Shown here: in pieces, positions 15,547 through 24,029 of the stretch
Numbering within the stretch: position 1 is the stretch's first letter
Layout: the number at the start of each line of letters is the position of its first letter
Made by a program: the position numbers and the translations under genes
Notes under the pieces: model-generated
Seen by the model: the letters and a program-made list of their open reading frames with translations, nothing else
What the model was told of the DNA's origin: nothing
Databases searched by the model: none
Assembly: GCF_014204895.1 (NCBI RefSeq)
Contig: NZ_JACHMF010000001.1
Location: 8,432,001 to 8,496,000, forward strand
DNA: 64,000 nucleotides
Direction: 5' to 3'
Origin: Paractinoplanes abujensis
GTDB taxonomy: Bacteria; Actinomycetota; Actinomycetes; Mycobacteriales; Micromonosporaceae

Positions 15547-17225
15547 AGGTCGTCCTCCTGGGAGAAGACGCGGGTGACCAGGGCGTGATAACCGGGGCTG
15601 GAGGCGAGCAGCTCGCGGTGTGTGCCGGTGGCGGCGACCCGGCCGTCGACCAGGTAGTGCACGACGTCGGCCCGGTCGAGCAGCACCGGCGAGGTGGTGG
15701 CGACGACGGTGCCCCGGCCCCGGCGCGCTTCGGTGAGTCGCTCGGCGATGGCGGCCTCGGTGTGCGCGTCGACGGCCGAGGTCGGCTCGGCGGCCAGCAG
15801 CATCTCGGGGTCGGCGTGCACGGCCCGGGCCAGCCGCACCCGCTGCCGCTGGCCGCCCGAGATGTTGCGGCCGGACCACTCGATCGGCCGGCCCAGGTCG
15901 GACGCCACGTCGTGGGCCACGGCCGTCCTGATCGCGGCCCGCACCCGTTCGTCGTCGGGGTCGTCGCGCCCGGCCACCACCTCGCGCAACGGACCGGCGA
16001 ACAGGTCGGCGCCGGGCTCGGCGACCAGGACGCGGCCGCGGATCTCGGGCTGGGCAATCTCCGCCAGCGGCCGGTCGCCCCAGGTCGCGGTGGTCGGCCC
16101 GTACGCACCGAGCCGGTCGATCACCTCGGCCGCGTCGGCCGGGCGCGCGCCGGCCAGCGCGGTCAAGCGGCCCGGCTCGGCCACCACCCCCGACTCCGGG
16201 TCGCGCAGCGGGGCCGGGCCGGCCGGGCCGGGCGCGCCGGTGCGGTCGTCCTCGGGCAGGCGCAGGAAGTCGACCACGCGGCGGGCCGCGACCAGGCCGC
16301 GGGTGACGTCGAACGAGCAGAAGATCAGCACGTTGACCGGGATGACCAGCATCGCCGTGTAGCCGTAGACGCCGACCAGTTCGCCCACGGTCAGCGCGCC
16401 GGACGCCGCGAGCCGGGCCGCCAGCCAGACCACCACGGCCAGGAACACGACCGGGAGCCCGTCACCCAGTGCGCCGATCCAGCTGAACGGCCCACCGACG
16501 CGATACCCCTGGTCCCGTAGCCGGGCGGACTGTTGGTCGTACCGGGAGAGATGGGTCTGTTTGCCGCCGAGGCCGTTGAGGATGCGCAGGCCACCGAGCA
16601 CGTCGACCAGCCGGGTGTTGAGCTCGCCCTGCTGCTCGCGATAGCTCAGCCCGGCCCGCTGACCGCGCTGCAGCAGGGGGCCGACGAAGACCGCGAGCAC
16701 CGGCACGCCGATCAGCACGACGACGGCGAGCGTGGGTGACGTACGGAAAAGGATCGTCGCCACGACCGAGATGGCCAGGGTGGCCGCGACGCCGACACCG
16801 CCGACGTTCATGGCCCGGCCGATCGTCCACACGTCGGAGATGCCGATCGTGACGACCTCACCCGCGGTGATGCGCCGGGGCAGCGCCGAGCCGAGCCGGG
16901 TCGCGTGGGTCATCACCAGATCGGCCGTCTGCAGCGCGGCCGCCATGCGCAGCTTCGTCATGCTGCGATGCCGCATGATCCCGAGACCAGCGCTGGCCGC
17001 GCCGACCACCAGGACGGTCGCGGCCCAGCCGATCAGCGCGCCGCGGTCCCGGCCGGCCAGGCCGTGATCGATGGCCTGGGAGAGCAGCCAGGGCGTGGTG
17101 GCCAGGCTGAGGAACCAGAGCGAGCCGAAGAGGGCGCCCATCCCCACCCGGCGTTTGTTCGTGCGTCCCAACCACCAGAGAAAGCGCGCCGGTCCCCGTA
17201 AGTCCACGTCGTCATGCTGCCTCAT
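15543..17225 (-). CDS. ABC exporter half-transporter, partner with intact signature and degenerate Walker A/B
   Basis: A 560-residue type IV exporter subunit, first gene of the two-gene operon. Six membrane helices occupy residues about 25-310. In the nucleotide-binding domain the Walker A loop is absent: where GxxGxGKS/T should be, the sequence is ALAGARPADAAE. Walker B has lost its Asp (LLAAEPTSAVD, Glu kept), and the switch His is replaced (ATTSPVLL). The signature NISGGQRQRVRLARA (about residue 454) is perfect. The defects mirror those of the second subunit, indicating an obligate asymmetric pair with one dead ATP site. The ATPase domain is also shortened near its start. Confidence 0.9.
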   Translation of the reverse strand: MRQHDDVDLRGPARFLWWLGRTNKRRVGMGALFGSLWFLSLATTPWLLSQAIDHGLAGRDRGALIGWAATVLVVGAASAGLGIMRHRSMTKLRMAAALQTADLVMTHATRLGSALPRRITAGEVVTIGISDVWTIGRAMNVGGVGVAATLAISVVATILFRTSPTLAVVVLIGVPVLAVFVGPLLQRGQRAGLSYREQQGELNTRLVDVLGGLRILNGLGGKQTHLSRYDQQSARLRDQGYRVGGPFSWIGALGDGLPVVFLAVVVWLAARLAASGALTVGELVGVYGYTAMLVIPVNVLIFCSFDVTRGLVAARRVVDFLRLPEDDRTGAPGPAGPAPLRDPESGVVAEPGRLTALAGARPADAAEVIDRLGAYGPTTATWGDRPLAEIAQPEIRGRVLVAEPGADLFAGPLREVVAGRDDPDDERVRAAIRTAVAHDVASDLGRPIEWSGRNISGGQRQRVRLARAVHADPEMLLAAEPTSAVDAHTEAAIAERLTEARRGRGTVVATTSPVLLDRADVVHYLVDGRVAATGTHRELLASSPGYHALVTRVFSQEDDL

Positions 17226-17293
17226 GAGGGTCGATGAACGCCGCCCGGTTTCCCACCCGCGGCGTACCCCGGGCTGTCCGTCAGGGATGAGAC

Positions 17294-18838
17294 GTGGGCG
17301 CTATCGGTCAGTTCTACTCGCTGCGCGGTTCGGTCCGGCTGGCGCGGTTCCGGCTGCTGCACCACCGGCCCAGCCTGGACCGGGCGATCAGTCACCTGGA
17401 ACGGGGAGCCGCGCGGCTGCGGCCCGGTCATCCCGACCGGCCGCTGGTGCTGGCCGCGCTGAGCAACGGTTTGCTCTGGCGGTACGAGCAGACCTCGGCC
17501 GCCGCCGATCTGGACGGGGCGGCCGAGCGGCTGCAGGAGGCGATCGCCGCGCCGGGGCTGCCGATCGGGGAGCGGGCCGGCTTCCGCGGTGATCTCGCGG
17601 CCGTCCTGCGGTCCCGCTTCCTCCGGTACGGCGATCCGGCCGACCTGGACGAGGCGATCGAGGCCGCTTCCGACGCCGTACGCCACTCCGGCAACCCCGC
17701 GTCCGCCGTCACGAATCGGGCTTTGGCGCTGCTCGCCCGGTACGAGCTGAGCGCCGACACCGCCGACCTGCTGGCCGCGCTGCGGGACGCCCGCGAACCG
17801 GCCCGTGGGCCCCTGCACCGCGGGCTGCGGCTGGGCGCGCTGATCAGCGCGCTCGGCGCCCGCTACCAGTACACCGACGACCCGGACGACCTGAGCGGCG
17901 CGATCGCGGCCGGTCGGGAGGCGCTGGCCACACTGTCCCGGTTCGACCCGTACCGCGCGCTCTACGCGAACGAGCTCAGCCTCCTGCTGCGCGTCACCGG
18001 CCGGCCGGAGCTGCTCACCGAGGCGGTCGAGGTGGCCGAGGACGCGCTGCGCGACGACCCACCGGACAATGTCGACCACCCCGGCCGGCTCAGCACGCTC
18101 TCGATGGCGCTGTTCATGCGGCACCTGGCCGGCGGGGAGCCCGACGACCTGCGGCGGGCTCGGGAGCTGGCCGAGCAGGCCGCGGCGGCCGGTGCGCTCG
18201 GCCGGCCGATGCTGCTGCAGCGGGTGAGCCTGATCGAGCGGCGCTGGTTCGACGTGACCGGCGACGAGGCGGCCCTCGACCGGGGGGAACAGGCGGTCCG
18301 GGAGGCGCTGGGCCTGATCGGGCCGGGGGATCCGCTGGCCGACGCGCTGAGGTGTGAACTGGCGGAACTGCTGCGCCGCCGGCCGGGCGACCCGCAACGC
18401 CGCGCCGAAGCCCGGCAGCTGCTGATCACCGCGGTCCGGGGGCGGGCGCCGACCCTGTCGATCTACAGCGCCCTGCGCGCCGCGGTCGCGCTCGGTGAAC
18501 TGGCCGCCGAGGACGGCCGGGCCGCCGACGCGCTGCTCGGCTACCGCCGAGCGGTCGAGCTGCTGCCCACGGCGGCCTGGCCGGGACTGCGGCGGACGGT
18601 GCGCGAGGCCCGGCTGGCCGAGGCGCCCCGGGCGACCGACGCGGCCGCGACGGCGGTGCAGGCCGCACAGCCCGGCCTGGCCGTGGAACTGCTGGAGGCG
18701 GGCCGGGCGGTCCTCTGGTCGCAGCAGCTGAGCCGGCGCTCCGACCTGAGCCGGTTGCGGGTGGCCGCGCCCGCGACGGCCGAGCGCCTCAACGAGATAC
18801 GCGGCTGGTTCGAGCGACCCACGGCGGAGGGCGAATGA
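17294..18838 (+). CDS. TPR-repeat protein, translationally coupled to the CHAT protease
   Basis: A 514-residue all-helical protein starting at GTG. It consists of degenerate tetratricopeptide repeats from residue about 20 to 480, with repeated segments such as YGDPADLDEAIEAASDAV and YTDDPDDLSGAIAAGREAL, typical of actinobacterial TPR-CHAT proteins. It ends LNEIRGWFERP, a segment that in relatives runs straight into the CHAT domain. The stop overlaps the next ATG (ATGA), so the two halves of what is usually one protein are encoded as a pair. Role: a sensor or scaffold for the protease. It is divergent from the ABC exporter. Confidence 0.85.
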   Translation: MGAIGQFYSLRGSVRLARFRLLHHRPSLDRAISHLERGAARLRPGHPDRPLVLAALSNGLLWRYEQTSAAADLDGAAERLQEAIAAPGLPIGERAGFRGDLAAVLRSRFLRYGDPADLDEAIEAASDAVRHSGNPASAVTNRALALLARYELSADTADLLAALRDAREPARGPLHRGLRLGALISALGARYQYTDDPDDLSGAIAAGREALATLSRFDPYRALYANELSLLLRVTGRPELLTEAVEVAEDALRDDPPDNVDHPGRLSTLSMALFMRHLAGGEPDDLRRARELAEQAAAAGALGRPMLLQRVSLIERRWFDVTGDEAALDRGEQAVREALGLIGPGDPLADALRCELAELLRRRPGDPQRRAEARQLLITAVRGRAPTLSIYSALRAAVALGELAAEDGRAADALLGYRRAVELLPTAAWPGLRRTVREARLAEAPRATDAAATAVQAAQPGLAVELLEAGRAVLWSQQLSRRSDLSRLRVAAPATAERLNEIRGWFERPTAEGE

Positions 18839-20043
18839 GGACCGGGAAAACCGACGTCGATCGCCGGATGTCGCTGGCCCGCGAATGGGACCAGCTCGTC
18901 ACCGAGGTGCGCGACCGGCCCGGCTTCGCGGACTTCCTGCGGCCGCCGCGGCTGACGACGCTGCTGCCGGCGGCCGCGGGCGGCCCGGTGATCATCCTGA
19001 ACGTGAGCACCTGGCGCTGCGACGCGCTCGTCATCCGTACGGGTGGGGTCGAGGTCGTCGCCTTGCCGCGGCTCACCGCCGAGCGGGTCGCCGAGCAGGT
19101 GCAGGCGTACCTGACCGCGGTCGGCGTCCGGCAGCGGGCGACCGAGCGCGGCGCCGGGCGGCGGGACCTGGCGGCGACAGCGGGCGTGGAGGAAGCCCTG
19201 GACGACTGTCTGCGGTGGATGTGGGACGCGTTCGCCCACGAGATCCTGGACCGGCTGGGCCACACCGGGCCGCCCGCGCCGGGACAACCGTGGCCACGCG
19301 TCTGGTGGTGCCCGACCGGGTTGCTGACGCTGCTGCCGATCCACGCCGCGGGCGATCACCGCACCCCGGGCGCCGCCGTGCTCGACCGGGTGGTGTCGTC
19401 GTACACGCCGACCCTGCGGGCCCTGCTCGAGGCGCGGCCGCACACCTCGGGCCCGGGCCGGATGCTCTTCGTCGGCATGCCGGAGACACCGGGCCAGGCC
19501 CAGCTGCCCAACGTACGGGTGGAGGAAGGTCTGATCGGACGTCACTTCACCGGGGCCGCCACCCGCCTGGTCGGACCGTCCGCCACCCGTGACGCCGTGC
19601 TGCGCGCCCTGCCCACGTACGACTGGGTCCACTTCGCCTGCCACGGCGAGCAGAACCTGGCCGACCCGTCCCGCGGAGGCCTGGTGCTGCAGGACGGCTC
19701 GCTCACCGTGACCGACCTGGCCTCCGGGCAGTACCGCGGCGAGTTCGCGTACCTGTCCGGCTGCAAGACGGCGGTGGGCGGACGGGACCTTCCGGACGAG
19801 GCGATCACGCTGGCCGCCGCGTTGCACTACACGGGATACCGGCACGTCATCGCCACTTTGTGGTCGGTCTGGGACGAGCAGGCGGCGCAGGTGGCCGCAG
19901 ACGTGTACGCGGCCCTGGTGACCGGCGGCGTCCCCGACGCCCGCCCGGCGGCGCACGCCCTGCACCGGGCGGTCCGGCGGCTCCGAACCGCCCAGCCGGA
20001 CCGGCCCAGTGTCTGGACACCGTTCGCCCACACCGGCCCGTGA
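18835..20043 (+). CDS. CHAT-domain caspase-like protease
   Basis: A 402-residue protein of the CHAT family (caspase HetF-associated with TPRs), clan CD cysteine peptidases. Catalytic His270 lies in VHFACHGEQN and Cys310 in YLSGCKTA, each after a hydrophobic strand as the fold requires. IATLWSVWDEQAAQVAADVY is the conserved last helix region. The N-terminus (RRMSLAREWDQLVTEVRDRPGF) is the linker that normally joins TPR and CHAT. CHAT proteases act in bacterial immunity and programmed death, cutting partner proteins when a sensor fires. The natural partner is the TPR protein just upstream. A terminator follows. Confidence 0.9.
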   Translation: MRTGKTDVDRRMSLAREWDQLVTEVRDRPGFADFLRPPRLTTLLPAAAGGPVIILNVSTWRCDALVIRTGGVEVVALPRLTAERVAEQVQAYLTAVGVRQRATERGAGRRDLAATAGVEEALDDCLRWMWDAFAHEILDRLGHTGPPAPGQPWPRVWWCPTGLLTLLPIHAAGDHRTPGAAVLDRVVSSYTPTLRALLEARPHTSGPGRMLFVGMPETPGQAQLPNVRVEEGLIGRHFTGAATRLVGPSATRDAVLRALPTYDWVHFACHGEQNLADPSRGGLVLQDGSLTVTDLASGQYRGEFAYLSGCKTAVGGRDLPDEAITLAAALHYTGYRHVIATLWSVWDEQAAQVAADVYAALVTGGVPDARPAAHALHRAVRRLRTAQPDRPSVWTPFAHTGP

Positions 20044-20070
20044 CGCCTGATCCCCGCTGGCCGCGGGCAA

Positions 20071-20110
20071 GACAACGGCATCGCCCGAGGGCGGTGCCGT
20101 CGTCTTTTTC
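20071..20110 (+). terminator. Intrinsic terminator with T-tract
   Basis: A 12-bp stem (ACGGCATCGCCC with GGGCGGTGCCGT, one G-U pair) with further outer GAC/GTC pairing is followed by TCTTTTTC. This is a clear rho-independent terminator after the CHAT gene. Confidence 0.85.
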
Positions 20111-20117
20111 TTCGGTC

Positions 20118-21305
20118 TTACTGCTTGAGGGCCTTCGCGGCCGGCTGCCAGGTGGAGCGGTCGGCGACGTCGGCCACCCGGATGGACTGGGCGATCTTCT
20201 TCAGCTCCGACTCCGGCAGGTCGGCCCCGGTGCCCTGGTTGCTGACCTGCACCTGAACCTTGCCGTCGGCGCTCCACACGTTGCAGAAACCGTTGGGGTA
20301 GCAGGCCGTCTTCCCGGCCTTCGCCTTCTGGTTCGAGTTGGTGCTGGGCGTGACGTAGATGTTGAAGCTGCCGGGGATGCCGGCCTCGGTGCCCTGGTCG
20401 TACGGCGCCGACAGGCCCGTCGCGGCCGGGGCCGGCTTCGCGTACGTGGCGCCGCCGTAGTCGCCGCCGCGGGCGTTGGCGATGCCGTCGAGCCCGGCCA
20501 TGGCACCCGTGCCGGTCTGCACCGGCTTGAAGCCCGCGGGCACGTAGCCGACGGTGAACGGCAGCGTGGCCGGCTTGGCCGGGCCCGGCTTGAGCCCCTC
20601 GACCAGCGCGCCCAGATCGGCGAAGGACGGCGACGTCTCGCGGCTGGAGACCGAGGTCACCGACGCCCACGCGTTGGCCGTGTACTCCCAGGCCAGCAGC
20701 TTGTTGCCGGGCACGACGGCGTTCGTGGGGTCGAGGCCGGCGGTCAGCGTCGCCTGCACGGCCTGCTGCCCGTTCACGGTGGTGCTCTTGCCGTTCTTGA
20801 TGCCGGCCGGGTCGAAGGCGCCCGGGCGGTACACGGTCAGGTACGCGTAGATCGACGGCTTCGCGTTCTTCTTCCGCTCCAGCAGCTGCTCCTGCGTGAG
20901 CTCCTCGTCGCCACCGGTGGACGGCTTGTCGTTCGAGTCCGCGCCGGTCATGTAGACCGAGGCGATCTGATACGCGGTCGACGCCACGATCGGGTCCTGC
21001 ACCTGGAACTGGCCCGCGTCGAAGCCCTGGAAGGTGAAGGTGAACGGCGCCGCGTCGGGCCACGTCGCGGCCTTGGCCGGTGCCGCCGGCGCGTCGGCGT
21101 CGGGGGTGGTCTGTTCGGTGCCGGCCGACGGCAGTGCGAACGCGCCCGCCACCACGGCGGCCACCAGCCCGGCCGCGCCCGCCGTGGCGAACCCGGCCCG
21201 GCGGCGCTGCTGCTGACGGCGCCCGGCCCGGATGATGTCGTCCGCGTTGCGCGACAGCGGCGGCTCGTCGGCCGTCACCGTGTCCACGAACTCATGCAAC
21301 TGCAT
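20118..21305 (-). CDS. Single-pass membrane protein paired with SigE-family sigma factor (putative anti-sigma)
   Basis: A 395-residue protein. Residues 1-38 are cytoplasmic (LHEFVDTVTADEPPLSRNADDIIRAGRR), one membrane helix follows (about 40-60), then a large outer domain. The outer domain contains TFTFQGFDAGQFQV, a GYVPAGFKPV motif and a Cys pair (TACYPNGFC). The start overlaps the 3' end of the sigma gene by 14 bp, the arrangement of sigma/anti-sigma pairs in actinomycetes. No HxxxCxxC zinc anti-sigma motif is present, so this is a different class. Regulation of SigE activity by an external cue is inferred, not shown. Confidence 0.75.
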   Translation of the reverse strand: MQLHEFVDTVTADEPPLSRNADDIIRAGRRQQQRRRAGFATAGAAGLVAAVVAGAFALPSAGTEQTTPDADAPAAPAKAATWPDAAPFTFTFQGFDAGQFQVQDPIVASTAYQIASVYMTGADSNDKPSTGGDEELTQEQLLERKKNAKPSIYAYLTVYRPGAFDPAGIKNGKSTTVNGQQAVQATLTAGLDPTNAVVPGNKLLAWEYTANAWASVTSVSSRETSPSFADLGALVEGLKPGPAKPATLPFTVGYVPAGFKPVQTGTGAMAGLDGIANARGGDYGGATYAKPAPAATGLSAPYDQGTEAGIPGSFNIYVTPSTNSNQKAKAGKTACYPNGFCNVWSADGKVQVQVSNQGTGADLPESELKKIAQSIRVADVADRSTWQPAAKALKQ

Positions 21306-21843
21306 TGGTCCACTCCTCTATCGCTTCCCCGGTGAGGTTGATTCGTTCGGCCGCGAGCAGTTCGCGCAGCTTGGCCAGGCCCCGCGAACTTTGGCTCTTG
21401 GCCGTTCCGACGTTGCAGTCGAGCACCCCGGCCGTTTCCTCGAGGCTCAGGCCGAGGTAGTGCCGCAGGAACACCGCGGCCCGCTGCCGGGGCGGCACCG
21501 TGCCGAGCGCGTCCCGCAGCCGCAGTCGTACGTCGGAGGCGCCGGCCGGATCGCCGTGCGCCATCTCGGGCAGGGCGTCCCCGGCGGACCGTTCCCGACG
21601 CCACGGCTTGCGTGTCTCGTCGATCGCGGCGCGGTACACCATCGTCTTGGCGTACAGGTCGGGCCGCTCCAGCTTGCGCCAGCGCGGGTAGAGCTTCGCC
21701 AGCACGTTGGCCACGGCGTCCTCCGCCGCGTGCCAATCGCCGCAGGTCATGTACGCCAGCTTCCGCAGTTGGGGCAGCTGGAACGTCACAAACTCGCGGA
21801 ACGCTTGCTCGTCTTCGGCTTTCAACTCGACTGCCTCCTTCAT
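21292..21843 (-). CDS. SigE-family RNA polymerase sigma factor (ECF)
   Basis: A 183-residue sigma-70 family protein. Region 2 is FREFVTFQLPQLRKLAYMTCGDWHAAEDAVANVLAKLYPRW, of which the core LAYMTCGDWHAAEDAV is typical of the actinobacterial SigE (SACE_1206) group. Region 4 is VPPRQRAAVFLRHYLGLSLEETAGVLDCNVGTAKSQSSRGL, quoted here as PPRQRA, ETAGVLDC and GTAKSQ. GGAGGCAG lies before the ATG. It is the first gene of a two-gene operon with its membrane partner. Target promoters are not evident in this window. Confidence 0.93.
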   Translation of the reverse strand: MKEAVELKAEDEQAFREFVTFQLPQLRKLAYMTCGDWHAAEDAVANVLAKLYPRWRKLERPDLYAKTMVYRAAIDETRKPWRRERSAGDALPEMAHGDPAGASDVRLRLRDALGTVPPRQRAAVFLRHYLGLSLEETAGVLDCNVGTAKSQSSRGLAKLRELLAAERINLTGEAIEEWTNAVA

Positions 21844-21955
21844 GGCGGAGGTAGAACGGTGCCGCCGGTCCCAGGAGTTGCACGGAGGTCAAAAGTAGTT
21901 CCGCGGTCACCCGGCGCAATCCGGGAACAAGCGCGGGAAAGGCGGCGCTGCACCT

Positions 21956-22951
21956 GTGGTGATCAACTCCGGGATCCGTCTCTCGCTGCTGGACCGGTCG
22001 CGCACCCGGGCCGGTGAGGCCGCATCGACGGCGCTCGCCGGCACCGTGGCGCGGGCCACACAGGCGGAGCGGCTGGGCTACGGGCGGTTCTGGGTGGCCG
22101 AGCATCACAGCGTCCCCGGCATCGCCGGTTCGGCCCCCGCCGTGCTGCTGGCCGCCGTGGCCGGAGCGACGACGACCATCCGGATCGGCTCGGCGGGCGT
22201 GATGCTGCCCCACCACCAGCCCCTGGTGGTGGCCGAGCAGTTCGCCACTTTGTCAGCGTTCGCGCCGGGCCGGGTGGATCTCGGGCTCGGACGCTCCCCG
22301 GGTTTCACCGCTCCCGTACGCCGGGCCCTGCGCGAGACCGAACGTGACTTCGCCGCCGACCTCGTCGAACTGCGCGGGTTCCTCACCGGGACGCAGGAGA
22401 TCAGCCTGCACCCGCAACCGGCGGGGCCGGTGCCGATGTACGTGCTGGCCACGGGACGCGGGTTGCCGGTCGCGGCCGACCTGGGGCTGCCGGTGATCGT
22501 GGGCGGGCCCCTGCTCGGCGCGGGCGGCGACCCGGCACCCGGGCTGGAGGCGCTGGCCGGCTATCGGCGTGCCTTCCGGCCGTCGCCGCAGCAGCCGCAC
22601 CCGTGGGTCGCGATCAGCCTTGACGTGCTGGTCGCGGACACCGCCGCCGAGGCCGCGGACCTGCTGCTGCCCGAGGCGTGGGCGATGGCCCGGAGCCGTA
22701 CGACGGGGGAGTTCCCACCGCTGGAGCCGGTGGCCGCGGTCAAGGCCGCCGCCCGGACCTCGCGCGAGCAGCAACACCTGGACCGGACCGCCGCGGCGGC
22801 CGTCGCCGGCACCCCGGCCGAGGTGGAACGGCGCCTGGCCGAACTGCTGGACCGCACCGGGGCGGCGGAACTGGTCGCCTCGAGCAGCACCTACGACCGG
22901 GCCGCCCTGACCGCCTCGGACACGATGCTGGCGGCACTCTTCAGAAGTTGA
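21956..22951 (+). CDS. LLM-class flavin-dependent oxidoreductase (MsnO8-type)
   Basis: A 331-residue luciferase-like monooxygenase. The N-terminus LSLLDRSRTRAGEA, the ERLGYGRFWVAEHHSVPGIAG stretch and GVMLPHHQPLVVAEQFATL mark the MsnO8-like branch, which uses FMN or F420 in a TIM barrel. RVDLGLGRSPG is the conserved phosphate-binding loop. Two GTG codons follow each other at 21956 and 21959; either may start translation. It is divergent from the sigma operon with a 112-bp gap. The substrate is unknown. Confidence 0.88.
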   Translation: MVINSGIRLSLLDRSRTRAGEAASTALAGTVARATQAERLGYGRFWVAEHHSVPGIAGSAPAVLLAAVAGATTTIRIGSAGVMLPHHQPLVVAEQFATLSAFAPGRVDLGLGRSPGFTAPVRRALRETERDFAADLVELRGFLTGTQEISLHPQPAGPVPMYVLATGRGLPVAADLGLPVIVGGPLLGAGGDPAPGLEALAGYRRAFRPSPQQPHPWVAISLDVLVADTAAEAADLLLPEAWAMARSRTTGEFPPLEPVAAVKAAARTSREQQHLDRTAAAAVAGTPAEVERRLAELLDRTGAAELVASSSTYDRAALTASDTMLAALFRS

Positions 22952-23091
22952 CGGTGGCGCTTCCCGGGGTCTCGCCGCCTGCCTGGCGGGCCCGCCGCTT
23001 CGCCGCCGCCGGCCCTCGACGCCCTGCGCGCCTCACCCGCGACAACCGCCCTGCCCCCCCCACCGGCCGGCGTCACGCCCGGGCTGATCGG

Positions 23092-23496
23092 TCAGGGCAC
23101 CTCGTAGTCGAGCCGGAGGTGGTGGGTGCCGTCCGGGTCGACCGTCAGGGCGCCTGTGCCGTGGATTCCGGTCAGCTCGGCGGTGCCGCTGCCGGGCACG
23201 ATCGTCAGGAACTCGGCCTGGCGGTCGTGCCCGGTCGTGGCCGCGGAATGCACGAAGTTGAAAGTGCCCGAGCGACCGGCCACCCTGCCCTCGAACGATT
23301 CCATGGCCACGTACGTCCCGGTGCCGCTGACCGGGTCGAAGGCCGCGGTGAACAGGGTCTCGGAGCGGCCGTCGAGCTCGCCCGTGAAGGTTTTGCGCAT
23401 GGTGGCCACGCCGACCGGCAGGGCGGTTTTGATGTCCCCGGCCGGCACCGCGGCCGGGGTGAACTCGGCTACCTCAAACGTTCCGGTTGCTTGCAT
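23092..23496 (-). CDS. DUF3224 domain protein
   Basis: A 134-residue small beta-barrel protein. The start at MQATGTFEVAEF is chosen because this is the canonical beginning of the DUF3224 family; an upstream GTG at 23526 adds ten unlikely residues. Family landmarks visible are KTFTGELDGRSE, MESFEGRVAGRSGTF and GTGALTVDPDGTHHLRLDYE. Structurally related to allene oxide cyclase-like barrels; no catalytic role is established. The 140 bp between the LLM gene and this one hold only a C8 run at about 23052 and GC-rich sequence. Confidence 0.9.
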   Translation of the reverse strand: MQATGTFEVAEFTPAAVPAGDIKTALPVGVATMRKTFTGELDGRSETLFTAAFDPVSGTGTYVAMESFEGRVAGRSGTFNFVHSAATTGHDRQAEFLTIVPGSGTAELTGIHGTGALTVDPDGTHHLRLDYEVP

Positions 23497-23532
23497 GACG
23501 AGCACCGTACGGCCAGAGACTGACATCCACTG

Positions 23533-23976
23533 TCAGCATTTGGTCGTGCTGACCTTCTTCCAGGTGCAGGTGTCCATCGTCGCGCCGGAGGGGCTGCGCA
23601 GGGTGGCCGTGTCGCCGGTGTTGTTCCAGATGTAGTTGCCCGAGTTCCAATAGAAGTGGCCGGCCGGCGAACCTTGCGTGCCCTTGCCGGTGTGCACGAC
23701 GAACGTGCCCTTGGCCGGCAAGGTGATGTTGCCGAAAGTGATTACCTTGCCGGCGGCGTCCCTGACCGACCAGTTCTTCAGGCCCACCGGCTTGGCCAGC
23801 TGATTGGTGAGCCGGAAGTATTCCTGATTGAGGCTCGCATTGGTCCGGTTGTCGGTGCCGGGCGAGTCCACGTAGACGTACGTGAAAAGGACCGGCTTGG
23901 TGGCGGCCGAAGCGGGCGCGGCGCCGAATCCGAACACGGCGGCCGCCACGGCCAGGGGCGCAAGAAGCTTTCGCAT
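23533..23976 (-). CDS. Secreted lamin-tail-domain protein
   Basis: A 147-residue exported protein. The signal peptide (MRKLLAPLAVAAAVFGFGAA) ends near residue 25. The mature part is a lamin tail domain: NQEYFRLTNQLAKPVGLKNWSVRD, NITLPAKGTFVVHTGKG and WNNTGDTATL are its signature strands. It ends in DTCTWKKVSTTKC, where two cysteines can pair. Such proteins in actinomycetes are small extracellular Ig-like binding modules. It stands 53 bp beyond the JAMM-E1 gene, in the same direction, so read-through from that operon is possible. Confidence 0.88.
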   Translation of the reverse strand: MRKLLAPLAVAAAVFGFGAAPASAATKPVLFTYVYVDSPGTDNRTNASLNQEYFRLTNQLAKPVGLKNWSVRDAAGKVITFGNITLPAKGTFVVHTGKGTQGSPAGHFYWNSGNYIWNNTGDTATLRSPSGATMDTCTWKKVSTTKC

Positions 23977-24029
23977 GACGACCTTTCTAACGACTCGCGC
24001 CCCCGGAAGCCTTCGGGTGATCGGACGGC

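Noticed and set aside
15547..15879. 111-codon N-terminal extension of the second ABC subunit
   Set aside because: It overlaps the ATPase domain of the first subunit in another frame; the GTGA overlap start at 15546 fits the membrane domain.
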